From: Onchocerca volvulus
Lineage: Eukaryota; Nematoda; Chromadorea; Rhabditida; Onchocercidae
Assembly: GCA_000499405.2 (NCBI GenBank)
Contig: HG738137.1
Location: 21,290,603-21,354,602, forward strand
Length of the DNA: 64,000 nt
Direction: 5' to 3'
Below, one piece after another: positions 20,109 to 31,926 of this stretch. Made by a program: the position numbers and the translations under genes. The notes below the pieces were generated by a model. That model worked only from the letters and a program-made list of their open reading frames with translations, was not told the DNA's origin and ran no database searches. The number at the start of each line of letters is the position of its first letter. The stretch's first letter is position 1.

Positions 20109-20886
20109 CTGATCATCTGCAGCTTAATTACTGATACAAAATACCAATACCGCTTAACTTTGCTCAAAACAACCGTATCAACTTAGGCACTCCTGAATAT
20201 CAATTTGTAGACAACTAATCACTTCAAACTCTTTTCTTACTCGGTGGCACGAACTTGCATATTGAGATATTATAAGTTTGGGGTTGCTATCCTATCTTCA
20301 TGCCTTACGGATTACTTATCAGAAGTATATCGCACTTCTGATTTCCCACGTTGCAAGCGGTGGCTGCAAAGCATGCATATCGCAGTGAGCAAATTGATGT
20401 GTCGCAAATTCAACATATCATTAAAATCACATTGCAGAAGATATTTAGATATGGAAAATGAGAAACTGCCAGCAACATCTGTTCCACTAATTCTATCTAT
20501 ATTGAATAAGACCATTTGATCTTTTGGGAAAAACGATCCGTTGTTGTTTCCTCTTTTGACAGTACAGTACACCAAATATTCAAGCAACTGTGTCTGGTTG
20601 AACTGGAATGAATTTGAACTGATTCATTGTAAGCTTAATTCAAGTGATTTTAGAAATGACATGGTTATTTTAAATTTCAAGTGATTCATTCTAATTTTAT
20701 AGTGATTTATTAAGTTGTTATGCTGAATTGCTCATTGTGTAATCAAAGTTAATATGATTAATTTTAAACTGCGATAAATCATCCTCAATGAAGAAAAACA
20801 CTTTAAGATGCTCATGCCTTTGTTCGGTCAATTTATTTTCTCAGAACTAGCAATTAATACTATTTTGAAAATCAAACTGCACCAGG
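20109..20886. promoter_or_regulatory. Divergent intergenic promoter region of KICS2 and Porcupine
   Basis: 778 bases separate the start codons of two divergently transcribed genes. Both must be controlled from here unless they are trans-spliced from far upstream. No TATA box or recognised motif can be defended. A CTGCACCAG|GATG context before mom-1 and CTGCAG|ATGATCAGATG before KICS2 are plausible spliced-leader acceptor sites. The ORFs within the region on both strands have no family resemblance. Confidence 0.5.
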
Positions 20887-23340
20887 ATGGCAATTTCGGG
20901 GATGTCTGACGAAAAATGGTTCTATGATGAATCTTTGGAATTATCCGATGAAGAATTTATCGACTTTATCTATTTTAAAGAAGATATAACCCATCAGTGG
21001 CAGCTTTGTTCGATAGGAGTGCTTGGTTCTTTGCGTAGTACCATACTGAAACTATTGCTGTGTTCTGCTCTTAAACGATTTCTCGTGTTTTTGCATGCAA
21101 AAGGTATACTTTCGCTTCAAATCTAGAGTCTCTCATGTAAATTAAAATTATATTCAAATTTGAAGGTAATGTCAAATTTATTTAATTTACTATTATTTTT
21201 ACTACTTCATTTTCTTCCATTTCCGTTTTGATTTTTTCTTTTTTTTTTTTAGTCCCTTGACACCATTGAATCTGCTTTACTAATTCGAATCTTGTTTAAA
21301 TCATCACCCAAATAGCTTAATAAAATCTTTAATGTTTAGAGATATTATTAAGCTGTTTAGGTGATGATTTGTTGCAAAACAGTGTTGCAAAATTTAGTGT
21401 TGCGAAATTTGGAAATTATTTCAGGAATAATAAATGATTTCACTCTACATTTAATCTTCATAGCTTCCGGATTGTTTATAATAGGGAATCAAAATAATTT
21501 ATTATCGATATGTACATATATTGCCCTGACTGTTATATTACCATACTATAAATTCCCCTTCAATAAGCAAACTAAATTTGTAATGTTGGTGTATTCAATT
21601 GGTATGCTTTTAATTTGGTGAGTTTCATTTTTATTGTGTCCATTTTTTGACTCAAAATTGTGGAGATTCGAATAAAAAAGCTATCATCATTTTAGTATGA
21701 TGTTTTCCATTTATGTTTGAGAATGCACTGAAATCGAAACTTATAGAAGTTTGATTTCCGTTTATTCATCCGTTTATCAATATTTTCGTAGTGGTTCTGA
21801 ATAATTTTGCAGGCAATATTTTTTCACGGCCGAAGAATTTATGTCAATGCGTGGTATATTGATGATTGTGCTAATGAAAATTACTTCATTATCATTTGAT
21901 CTGGCCAATGAATTTTATGGCAGTATCACATTATTGCATTTACTCTCTTATATGTTTGATAGTTCAACTGTATTATTTGGTCCATGGATTACTTACAAAC
22001 AATATCAAGACTCATTGTGCCTAAAAGAATTCAAAGTAAGTTAGATATTTCTTATTTGAAAAAAAAAAAGGATAGGAATCCCAAAAATTGATAATGTTTG
22101 AGAATTTAAAAAAGGCAAGTAGTTTAATGTTAATGAAAACAATGGACAAAGATAATTTCAGGTAGAAATTACTAATTGCTTTCGTGCTCTTAGCTACATT
22201 GCTCTTTCATTGTTGGCCGTTATATATTCGTCGTGCATTGCCGATAGTTTTATCGAATGGCCTTTCATTGGAGCATATTTTGTTGCTCAGTCATTTCGAT
22301 TCAGTCATTATTTTGTAAGCTGGTTATCTGCGGGCACTTCGTTACTGTCGGGCATTGATTCTGGTATTGTTGCCGATTGGATTCATATCGAATTACCACG
22401 TTCACTAGTGGATGTTGTTGTTTCATGGAATATACCCATGCACCGATTTTTGCATCACTGTAAGCAAGATTTTTATCGTATCCTTCGGAAATTTCTCTTC
22501 AACTTTTGAATGAAATCTATAATTTTATGTTACAGATATCTTTGGAGAGATTAGGAAATACGGTTCTGTACCTGCAATTTTCATTACCTATGCTGTTAGT
22601 TCCCTTTTTCATGTAAGTCCCATAATGTTTCTAATTTTTAGAATACATTCGAACTATTTCAATTCGTGATCTTTTTTTCCTATAAAATTCCTGCAAAAGT
22701 TGTGCATAAAGGTCGAATTATCACATGGATTTTCTACGTTCAAGTGCAATCTCACATTAAAGCTTCGGTTTTAGGGCATTAATTTCCAGTTATCTGCGGT
22801 GCTACTTTCATTGGGATTCTATACATATATTGAAACAAGTCGGTTCAGTTTTTTCTTTTTTTCTTTTTGAAGCGTCTTTGATCATTATATAAATTTGATG
22901 AAATTAATTTGCAGAAATAAGGAGTAAATTAAGTCGTCACACAGATTCATGCGTTCGTGCAAGGAAATGTCAGAAAGAATGTCATCATACATGTAAAGAG
23001 GTTCTCAGATTATTTCTTTTTCTAAGCAGTTTATAAATAAAGAAAAAAATAAAAAACAAAATTATTGCAAATAATTAGTACTATATGCATTTGAACTATG
23101 CATTTGTATCAAATTTTCACATGAAATTTTTGTTTCCAGAATGCTTTAAATACGCTAACCATCAATACCGTATTTCGAGCTCTAGCTCTCATACATTTGG
23201 TATATCTTGGAATGGCATTTGATAATAGCACAGCAGAAATTGGCTATTCTTGGAGACATACACTTTCTGTATGGGCTGATTCCTACTACTTTAGTCATAT
23301 CATCGGACTATTTACACTGTTACTGTCAGAGGCTTTTTGA
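20887..23340 (+). CDS. mom-1: Porcupine, Wnt protein O-acyltransferase (MBOAT family)
   Basis: ER multipass enzyme that attaches palmitoleate to the conserved Ser of Wnt ligands, needed for their secretion and receptor binding. Exons: 20887-21103, 21425-21617, 21813-22035, 22162-22459, 22536-22612, 22775-22838, 22915-23000, 23140-23340; they join exactly in phase to 452 residues, close to human PORCN. The MBOAT core is unmistakable: SLSFDLANEF, VLFGPWITYKQY, HIELPRSLVDVVVSWNIPM with the conserved Asn, then SSLFHGINFQLSAVLLS with the catalytic His at the exon 5/6 junction. A Cys-rich loop (CVRARKCQKECHHTC) matches the vertebrate LSKRCPPDC segment. The C-terminus ends in a final hydrophobic helix. 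Hydrophobic segments recur through residues 40-440. Intron 1 carries a strong hairpin, listed separately. The N-terminal acidic stretch is not conserved. Confidence 0.95.
21298..21370 (+). ncRNA. Pre-miRNA-sized hairpin in Porcupine intron 1 (candidate)
   Basis: Two 25-base arms, 21298-21322 and 21346-21370, are complementary at 23 of 25 positions and enclose a 23-base loop. The 73-base length, near-perfect stem and intronic position fit a microRNA precursor. No known mature sequence was recognised and expression cannot be judged. A miniature inverted-repeat remnant is the main alternative. Confidence 0.4.
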
Positions 23341-23354
23341 AGATATTAAAATAG

Positions 23355-23360
23355 AATAAA
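23355..23360 (+). terminator. Porcupine poly(A) signal AATAAA
   Basis: Canonical AATAAA 15 bases after the mom-1 stop codon. A second possible signal (TTTAATAAAG) lies near 23503. Confidence 0.6.
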
Positions 23361-24240
23361 AACAGACTTCTCGCTCTTTGGATTTCAACTTTACTATCTC
23401 GAATTATCGTTTACTTTCTTCAAATTAAACTTTAGATACTCCTACACAAAGAGCGATTATAGCTTCATAGGACCTCAATATTTTTTTGTGAGATATGCAA
23501 TTTAATAAAGACATCACTGATATAAAATTTTTTTCAAGTACAAACAATATCATCTATTCAAATTATTTCTGAACATAGTGTACATTACATTGTACTGTAT
23601 ACTTATTGTCCTTTATTTATGATCTCGACAAAGCGATTGTTATATTTCTTTTACTTCTAGGGATAACTGGATTTCGCTATCGCTTTGTTTCTTTTATTTT
23701 TCCTAATTTTTTCTGAAATACATTTGATCTGTTTAAATTAGGATTCAAAGCTTAACTGTATTCTCTTGCTTCATTACTATGCTCAAAATAATCAAATAAC
23801 ATATCCGCACAACTTCATATAAGAAATAATTGAATTTTATAATTCCGGTCTTGACATTCCGGGAAGAAAAAGTCGTGCAGACCGATCGCTCAAATGATAA
23901 TTGAAAATATTTTCGGTATACGGCGTCTTACCATTGTGTTCCATCATACACAACTGAAAAATTGTAGTCGAGGGGAAATTATTTTATAGTTCAAAACATT
24001 TCCAGAATTGGAGCAAGGATTAATTAAATTATTCATATTTCCATCTAATGAAATTAACTGAATATAAGTTAATTATTTAGAAAAACAATGTTAAGAAAGG
24101 ACTTTTTTCGAGAAAATTATATGAACTTAATGATCTACTGAATTCACAATATTTTAATTATGTTAATCATGTGTGCGAAAATAGTGCAATATTAAAAGTT
24201 AATTAGTAAAACGATTTTTAAACTAACAAACAATTTAATA
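23361..24240. other. Tail-to-tail spacer between Porcupine and ELP6
   Basis: Convergent 3' ends leave about 880 bases of AT-rich DNA. It should hold both 3' UTRs. No gene or repeat recognised. Confidence 0.5.
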
Positions 24241-25616
24241 TCATGAATGCACCTGTCCTGTGATGTCTTTGGCAAAACCATTTCCAACACGTTTTATCCT
24301 TATAATAATATCACTTTCATGGAGGATAATACTGGAAATTTGGTCTTTCGATTGGAAAGTTAACACCTGAAAATCATGTGGGAAACAATGCACTGTCAAG
24401 CGGATTAGCAACATAGATGAGATGTATTTTTACGAAGTCAGCAGATGAAGTTTTAGTAGGATTGACAACGATGAAAAATTAGTTTGCTTTACCAGTTTGA
24501 TTTCTAAATTCTTTCTGAATTGCTGCAAACGTCGTATAAATGTAAGAATATGTGAGAAAGTGCTAGTAAAATCACAAAATACAGCGAAATTGTCACATAT
24601 AATGAGTATTTCCTTATCGTTCTCTTCAATTTGCTTATTGATTTCCTATAATAAAATGAAATTTTTCAAAACTGCTACATATTTAAAGAAAAAATCATCC
24701 TTCTTTTCAATTAATTGTAGGAAGTTGTTGCGCCAAAAGTATTAAAACAAAAAAAAAAAGAAAACGAGGATCTTAGGAAGATTTCGAAAAGCATGCAAAA
24801 AGACAGATACCTCCAAAAGGCATGCGAAAAATGTGTCATCATTATCCTTAATAAAACCATTAGGTAGGAACTGACTCGTCAACAAAAATTTCAGTTTTCC
24901 CGATAATCGTATCATCATTTTATTTGCCATTGTCCTAGTAAATACTTGCTGTTGAAATTGTTTAGATGTAGAAATTCATATCAGGAAGTAACAACAAATT
25001 GTTCTATATCACTGATACATAACAAGAGTTTCACTCTGCATTTAGCAAGGCAAGAAAAATGACAGTCCTTTTTGCCTTAGTAGATTCAAAGTGAAATTCA
25101 TGTTACGTCCCAATAAATTACAGCAAGTGGGATGATCTTTCTGAGCGGCACATTATAAGTACAAGTGTGTTAGCAATGTTTTTTTTGCTAAAGTACCTGT
25201 ACGGTTACCAAAAACAAACCTTGCCATAGATGACGAACTGGAATCTTTTCAGAAAATCAATCAACATTGAAAGCGTTCAAATTCAATTACTACAGAAAGA
25301 AGCGAGATACATTAAAACAGCTAACAGTGTATATGATCTTGAAATATATTTTTTACGAATATGTTCCCGTAAATTTGAAATATTCCATGTAATCGACCAA
25401 AATTATAATCAAATATCACAGGAACAAATGAACGAACTTGAAGGCTAGCATGTTTCGTGTTGCTGATATGTAGACAACTTTCGTATTCTTCTTTAATGCA
25501 TAATCGACAATGCACAATTGCAAGAAAGCAGGTGAGCTGAGATCTTCGCATTCGATCACAATAATATTGCAATCGAATGCCTTCTCATCCAATAAACTGC
25601 TAATTTCCGTAAGCAT
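24241..25616 (-). CDS. elp6: Elongator complex subunit 6 (ELP6)
   Basis: Accessory RecA-fold subunit of Elongator, which with ELP4 and ELP5 forms the hexameric ring needed for wobble-uridine modification (cm5U/mcm5U) of tRNAs. Exons: 25616-25438, 25237-25220, 24934-24811, 24645-24493, 24366-24241; total 600 bases, 199 residues, in phase. Similarity to animal ELP6: N-terminal MLTEISSLLDEK then IIVIECEDLSSPAFLQ; the RecA-like strand ILIICDNFAVFCDF followed by HILTFIRRL; and a C-terminal segment with SIILHESDIIIRIKRVGNGF then AKDITGQVH, matching human HLILRAEGLATGFCRDVHGQL. As in other ELP6 proteins no Walker A motif is seen. The second exon is only 18 bases and is the least certain part. It is shorter than human ELP6 (266). 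It lies 289 bases downstream of rpl-16 on the same strand. Confidence 0.82.
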
Positions 25617-25851
25617 GTTCAAAAAGTTCGATTACTAAATTTTGATATGTTGGAAACATAGAGCCATGAAGCCTGAATTGAGTTTCTCACTTCTTCTCAC
25701 TTCGATATTTTTACAGTCATCATATATTTCCGTAAATAAAACCATCCCCAATACATATTACTCTTTGCAGCAAAATAGTGGTAAAATATTCTCAATAACA
25801 GCGATCTTTCTGTGTTAAAATGAAAGTCAGTCTCAATAAAAATACAAAAAC

Positions 25852-25857
25852 TTTATT
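25852..25857 (-). terminator. rpl-16 poly(A) signal AATAAA
   Basis: Minus-strand AATAAA about 49 bases after the uL13 stop codon. Confidence 0.6.
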
Positions 25858-25905
25858 GCAATCATAAAAAAAAAAAAACAAGAGAGAAATTAACAAAAGA
25901 GAAAT

Positions 25906-26994
25906 TTACTGGTAACCATAAGATTCTATCAGCTTTTGATAGGGTGAATTTTTAACAACTTCCGATTTCAATGCCTCTGCCAAAAGCTTTGATTTCATCT
26001 TCTTGTGCTGATAAAACGCTGCACTCTTCAATTTCCTTTTAGTTTCCAGTTTTGCAACTACATCTCGATACTGCCAACCCACTTCATGCGCAAGATGCCC
26101 AACTAAAAATGCATTACCGTTGATTACCGCATAATTTTAAATATCGAATTGATTCATAACGTAAACTTACTAAGTGCGGCATAAATATACGCACAATAAG
26201 CAATATATCAAATTTTTTGATTAATTCCCTTGACTGTAGCTTTCATTGTTCTATAAAGTGCTTGAACAACAATAATCAGATGTAAACTATAGTCGCTAAT
26301 ACTTCTAGTCTTTACACATAAAAATTAACTAATTCTACTAAAATAATTTTCACATTAAAATAAATTCTTTATTCCTAAATCTATTCTGAAAATTTCCGAA
26401 GCTGGCACACTTTTAAAATTACTAGTTTATAAATGAAATGGATGGAAAGACGAATCGAAGAAAATGGTTTTGATGTTCTTCAACTAAATGACATCAAAAA
26501 TGTCAACATAAAAACTAATCATTTTCAAGAAAAAAAAAATGTCAGTATAAAAACTAATGAAGTCAAAAAAAACTTGTACCTGTGCAATATTTTCTCCGTG
26601 GTTTCAACGCCAAATGACGCAAGGCTGCGGGATGAACTTGTCTTTTAACGCGATCATAGGGTTGTGGAATGCCATCGAAAGCCTTCAAACGAAGTAGTGC
26701 CGCTTTTCCGCGATGTGTTTTATGTGGTAACATACCGCGGACAGTTCGCCAAAATATACGACTTGGTGCACGGAAGTGATATGGACCACGTGCCGGTTTA
26801 ACGTTGCATCGCTTCCGCAGAAAACTCATAAACTTTAATTTGGAACGATGAAAATTGCCAGAAATGGCAATATCTTCGCATCGCACAACGACAATTTTCT
26901 GACCAAGGAGAAGCTGCTTGGCAATAACTGATGCCAGTCTTCCCAGAAGATGATCTTTACCATCAATAATGATCGGCTTATCAATCAGCCCCAT
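25906..26994 (-). CDS. rpl-16: 60S ribosomal protein L13A (uL13)
   Basis: Structural protein of the large ribosomal subunit. Exons 26994-26580 and 26102-25906 join in phase to 203 residues, exactly the human RPL13A length. Near-identical family blocks are visible: [69 protein letters not shown] and [20 protein letters not shown], then [11 protein letters not shown] at the start of exon 2. The lysine-rich C-terminal helix is present. The Met at 26994 aligns with the family N-terminus. The single intron has a normal GT donor and a TTTTTAG acceptor. The gene sits between a DGCR6-like gene and ELP6, all on the same strand. Confidence 0.97.
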
Positions 26995-28387
26995 GGTGTG
27001 CCTGAAATTAATAAAGATAATACCCGCTAGAGTCACTGTAACTAAAATAATAGATTTAAGGATAAAGCCGATTTATCTAATTCTCATTATCAAATAATTT
27101 TTGGAAGGTAAAATCTTGGGATATGCACTTAAGAAAAGAACGCTCATAGGTATGTAATCAGCACTATTATCAAAAATAAAAGTCATAAATGAGTTGCATT
27201 ATAAATCTCGAATTATATCATAAATCTCAATTCTGGTAAAAATTATGCGCCAGAACCAATCTAAAGTAATGAACCATAAAAAAATTATCACCAAACTATT
27301 GGCGATGTTAAGCCAATTCATAGCTTTCTAAATACTCACTACAAGCAACAAATAAATCCGCTTATCCAACTTGAAAGTAGTTGGCCATAAACTCAACATA
27401 AATATTTAATGTAGCACAAAGAGATCTACAACCGACTGCAAAACTTTACAGAAAACCAAATACTCCACATCCCAATCTGGGGAACATCCTACTTTACCAA
27501 TAAGCTACAGAAAAATAGAAAGCGTTGCAGAAACATTAATGACTGTTGCAGCTCAAAATTTCTTTTAATCTTAATCTTATATTGAGGATCACGATTTCTA
27601 CCTTTGTTGACTCTCCAACAACAAACTTTAGCTGGTTTCGTAAATACAAAGAAGGTTCTATGTTACACTTAGGAAAAGATAACAGTTTTTTACTTCACAT
27701 GCTTAAGATGGTAAATTGAAAATAATCGAACATAACAAGTGATGTGTTGACATTTTGTGTTGCTTCAATAATTATTGTCACTGCAACAGCAAACTTTTCA
27801 GTGAATAAATACGGGACTAAATATAATTTATATACTAACTCATATTATGACAATTTATTTGGAAGCATTATATCAATTGATATGTGTTTAATAGGAATCC
27901 CTTATTAGATTAGATTTGTGATCTACTGAAATGGAGAGAGTTCGGAATAGATATGCCGAAAATGAAAACTTTCAATCACTGAAAGATCTATTAAATGATG
28001 GACTACATCAATCAGGAAGATAATGATGAGAAGAAAATCCCTGTAACGGACCGAAAATGGCTGATTTTTCTATTCATTGACTTAAAAGTCATGTCTGCGG
28101 AAATACAAAATCTTGTAAATATACTAAGACCAAAAGAAATTAAATAAAGTTTTCAAATAAAAGCCTCTCGCAAATTTCTATAACAGAACAGCTCTTTAAA
28201 AAAGAGATTTATTCGAACTAAAACTGTTCCATTTCATAAAGCTCTAAAAGCCTAGACTTAATATTAGTAAATACTTTTAAGACAAAAATGTAATAACTGG
28301 ATTTTACAACAAACAGAAAGACAGAAATGTAGTGGCAACCGCATCTGACAATAAAGAGAACGAAAAAATAAAGTTATCAATAATTTC
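26995..28387. other. Spacer between the DGCR6-like gene and rpl-16
   Basis: 1.4 kb between two genes on the minus strand. It must contain the DGCR6-like 3' UTR and the rpl-16 promoter. AT-rich, with no ORF of interest and no recognised repeat. Confidence 0.5.
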
Positions 28388-29168
28388 TCAAGGAAGTCGT
28401 GCACGAACTGTTAAAATGAAACTGATAATTGCCATCTGTAGTTCGATTTCTTGAGGATTAGTGGTAATGCGAAATGCTGGAACACCGGCACGGCACAATG
28501 TATCCTGCTGTTGTGCTACTATCTGTAAAGAATCAATTGCTATTTACCGTTCCTTCACAATAATGGTGACATTTGAAGCTCTGATTGGAATAAATAAAAT
28601 TAAGTAACTGCATAAGAGAATACCTTATCGAGCTCAGTGACAATATTAATATCAATTTGTTTCATTTGTTCATCCAAATCAGGAACACACTGCAATTCCA
28701 TCAATCGTTGTTGGCGGCCGTTGTAAAGCTGTCTAAATATCAATACCATTCATGAAGTGGACGAAAAATAAGTTTTAAGATTCATCAGAAATTAGAATGC
28801 TGTTTGAGTAATTTCAACAATGTAAAAGCCAGTAATATATGTTCTTAGCAGAGAGAAGAGCATACCACTTCAATAATGGCTATCATCAAGAACATTATTT
28901 CATAAACGAGACAAAACTGAGCGGTCCAAATGAACTTCCATCGTTAAACTGAGTAGCAAAATAAAATATACGTTTCATTCATGCGCTGCAAATCACTGAG
29001 CGATTCGACAATTGCAAACACAGTCCCATCCAGTAAACTTTGGACCAGCACTTTTTGAAGTTCATCACTAAATCGAGCACGCATTCGAGAATCCAAGCGC
29101 ATCACAAAGTTGTTCATTTCTAGCAGCATAATTTCCATTTTCCGTTCCGTGGTTATATTACTATTCAT
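28388..29168 (-). CDS. DGCR6 / gonadal (gdl) family protein, short form
   Basis: Small coiled-coil protein of unknown biochemical role; human DGCR6 lies in the 22q11 DiGeorge deletion region and Drosophila gdl is the fly member. Exons 29168-28972, 28732-28624 and 28522-28388 total 441 bases, 146 residues, in phase. Family marks: LLDGTVFAIVESLSDLQRMNE, matching vertebrate LLDGTVFEIVQGLLEIQ; QLYNGRQQRLMELQ, matching SLYNQRLRLQNE; and the C-terminal AGVPAFRITTNPQEIELQM, matching AGVAGFYVTTNPQELMLQM. The central coiled coil is shorter than in vertebrates (about 220 residues). The start at 29168 follows TCTAACTCAG|CA, a good spliced-leader acceptor. The family call is firm; function in worms is not known to me. 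Confidence 0.9.
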
Positions 29169-30305
29169 TGCTGAGTTAGACTCTGTTACTCTGAGAACAA
29201 AAAATGAAAAAGAGAGGAGATCATGGCAAATCCCCTCACTTCAAACCACCACCTGATCTGCAATAATTTCTAATAGATTCTTGATCAGAGAACATTTATA
29301 ACGCAGCCTCTCCAAAACATTTACAATTTTTCAGTCTCGAAAAAGGCCTTTCCCGATTCAGAAATAGCCTTTCGAGAATTATCAGTATGGAATTATTTGA
29401 TTTAAATTTAACTAAGAGGCATAAAATTTATTTATCCGAAGGATCAACACATGCTTAACTAATATTGACTTGTTTTTAAACGTAATTACGTTTTTCTCTG
29501 TGTGAAACAGAAAGTTGTTAGGATTATGTCAATAGTTTTTAAAGTAATCACTCTTCCTCTTGAAAATCCGGGATGGATTTCGATGATCTATCTCAAGACT
29601 TGACTTTGTCTCTTCCTACGAAGTCTATCTAGACAAGGGACAAGTTAAATCCGAATATGGCCCTTTAGAAAAGGATAATTCACTTGAACTTGAGCTAAAA
29701 AAAAAAAGTTAAAACCCTCGTCTTCTAGGCTACAATTACTTAATATATTAGGAATTTCCTTGGCATTATTATCAAAGCATACTTGACGGATCATCATAAG
29801 ATGCCTAATTGTTACAGGTAACGTAATCCTTTCCTGATTTTGGATTACTGAAAAAAGAGTGCCGAATAGACTAAAGATGAGGACTTATCTTTAGTAATAT
29901 ATTTCAGTGGAAATTTTTTACTTCAATATTGCACATTTGTAGAGATGGTTTGGTAGTTCAGAGTGGTTTCGTATACACTGATGTAAATAAATAATAAATA
30001 ACTGAAGTGATAAATTTTATATTTCCGCTCTGAGGGAATCTTCGGTACTTCGTAAAATTGGTTGGCTGGCCAAATTGTTGATGGTATGTTCCTCAAGAGA
30101 GATTATAATTGGTCTAGAGATGGTATTCATTTAACGTTATCTATACCTTGCTCACAATGTTTATTGAACTCTTTAATAGAGAATGTCGCTTCTTCATGAT
30201 AAAATGAAGTGTCAAATTGGATCATCACTTGTAGTACGCTAATGAGGCCTTGAGAGGACTGGCGTTGCCTAGCAGCTCTTGCATATTGTTATAAGCCTAA
30301 TCTTG
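29169..30305. promoter_or_regulatory. Divergent spacer between DGCR6-like and orphan gene
   Basis: 1.1 kb between divergently oriented genes. Presumably carries both promoters. No motif, RNA gene or repeat recognised. Confidence 0.4.
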
Positions 30306-30980
30306 ATGTATAGAGAGATGCGCACACAACTACAACCATTCTGTACTTCAACTAATTGTAATCGGTCATGTCATCAGGTACATCGCCGAAATGTGGAACC
30401 CTTATCATCTTCCGTTTCATCGATATTAGATGTTTCGGAAGCGAAGCGAAATTTTTTACGCCGACAAAATTCTTTTTTTGCACAAAGTAAGAAAATTTGT
30501 CAGCAAAATTTTTTTTTTTTTTAAATTTAATGAAGAGCTAATAATTACAAATTCTTTTATAAATTGTGATCAACAAATTTTTTAAGTTTGGTTTGGATTA
30601 TTTCTTTAAAAAATTAGATTTCAGAAACTGAAACGAAATCAGAACCGATGATGGCTATTACCGATAATTCTGAAAATATATTCAGAACATCGCTACCGAC
30701 TTCCAAACGAACCAAAACTTTGGAGGAGATAATTGAATTAGCAAGACGTAAATCATCTCATGGTTGCGAGGAACCTTCATCACAAAAGCATTATGTCACT
30801 GCTGATGATGATAAACTACCGGTGGAGGAACCAGCTATGCTAGCATCAGAAATAATGAAAGATAATAAGGGGACTAACGATGAATGGGCTTATTTGGAGC
30901 AGCTGATGGAATTTGATGAAGATCGCATATCGCCCAGCGGTGAACCACCCAGTATCATTGATAATGACGATGATACATGA
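30306..30980 (+). CDS. Orphan two-exon gene, hydrophilic protein
   Basis: I do not recognise this protein. Exons 30306-30486 and 30625-30980 (donor A|GTAAGAAA, acceptor GATTTCAG) join in phase to 178 residues from the Met at 30306; a second in-frame Met at 30318 (MRTQLQPF) is equally possible. The N-terminal half is basic and Ser-rich with a small Cys/His patch (CTSTNCNRSCHQVH) and an RRQNSFF stretch resembling a basophilic kinase site. The C-terminal half has a short charged helix (RTKTLEEIIELARRKSS) and a very acidic tail (WAYLEQLMEFDEDRISPSGE, then a DNDDD end). There is no signal peptide or membrane segment. It may be a lineage-specific regulatory or disordered protein. Coding status rests on phase-correct splicing and composition. 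Confidence 0.65.
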
Positions 30981-31926
30981 TCATTGGCTCCAGTAATCGG
31001 TTGTTTTTCAATCTATCCTTTTCATGGAGTTGAGTAATTGCATTGCTTTTAGAATAATAACGTTTGGTATCATTAGTTAATGCGTAATGAATAATAGACG
31101 CCAAATGTTCCTGTGCATATCACAAGTATTATGTTGGATGAATACAAATCACATGAGAAATTAATATCTCAGTCCATATTGTGGAAGGTAAAGGAATATT
31201 TGATTATCAACTTCATTATGAAAATGTAAAATCTTTAATGAATTAAATATTAATGTGACTGAAAATGGGACTGCTAAGACAAACATTTAGACATGATAAC
31301 GATTACTGGAAAAGTTCCAATACAATGAATTGCAAGTGGCAAACTGAAATATGATATGAAGAAAATCCTGATATTTAATTTCAAAATTAAAGATTTTCAA
31401 TACCAGAAAAGAAATATCTCGTAAATCGATGCATTTTAAAGTTTCTTCCCATTATTTCATGTATACTATTTTTATTCTCCTGTATACTAGGGTGTATCAA
31501 TCATTTGCTAATTTGTTCTTCCAAGTCTCTCACTATAATAACAATTGTATTATTTTGTTCTTTATCCATTCATTAGTGAAAATAATTGCCGAAATTTCTC
31601 TCAAATCTACAAATAAATCATTATTCTTTATGGTATCATAAGTCTCCTACCTGTATTTATGTGTATTGTTCCCCGAATTTATTCTTTTGAGCAATAGGAA
31701 TTTTTTTCTTTTTTTCAAATTTAATATTGCTGAACGCAGAAATATAATTTATAGACAAGCAGGTTCATCATGAGATAACAAGATACGACGAGAGTGCCAT
31801 ATGTTCCAAAAGTCTTTAATTTCTTAATTTACAATGATTGAAAACAAAATCCTTCATAATTTATGTATTCACACATAAATTGAAGTGAATTCTTCTAATT
31901 AGAAATTCTGAAGCTTCTTCTAACTT
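30981..31926. other. Tail-to-tail spacer, orphan gene and zinc-finger gene
   Basis: About 950 bases between convergent 3' ends. The ORF at 31429-31641 on the plus strand is hydrophobic low-complexity sequence without support. Nothing else recognised. Confidence 0.5.

Noticed and set aside
21361..21424. Left extension of the Porcupine exon 2 ORF (MMICCKTV...)
   Set aside because: The acceptor TTTCAG at 21424 restores phase with exon 1; the extension belongs to the intron and overlaps the hairpin arm.
30618..30660. Met at 30648 as the start of the orphan gene
   Set aside because: Splicing from 30486 to 30625 is in phase and extends the frame upstream with good donor and acceptor, so the longer model is preferred.
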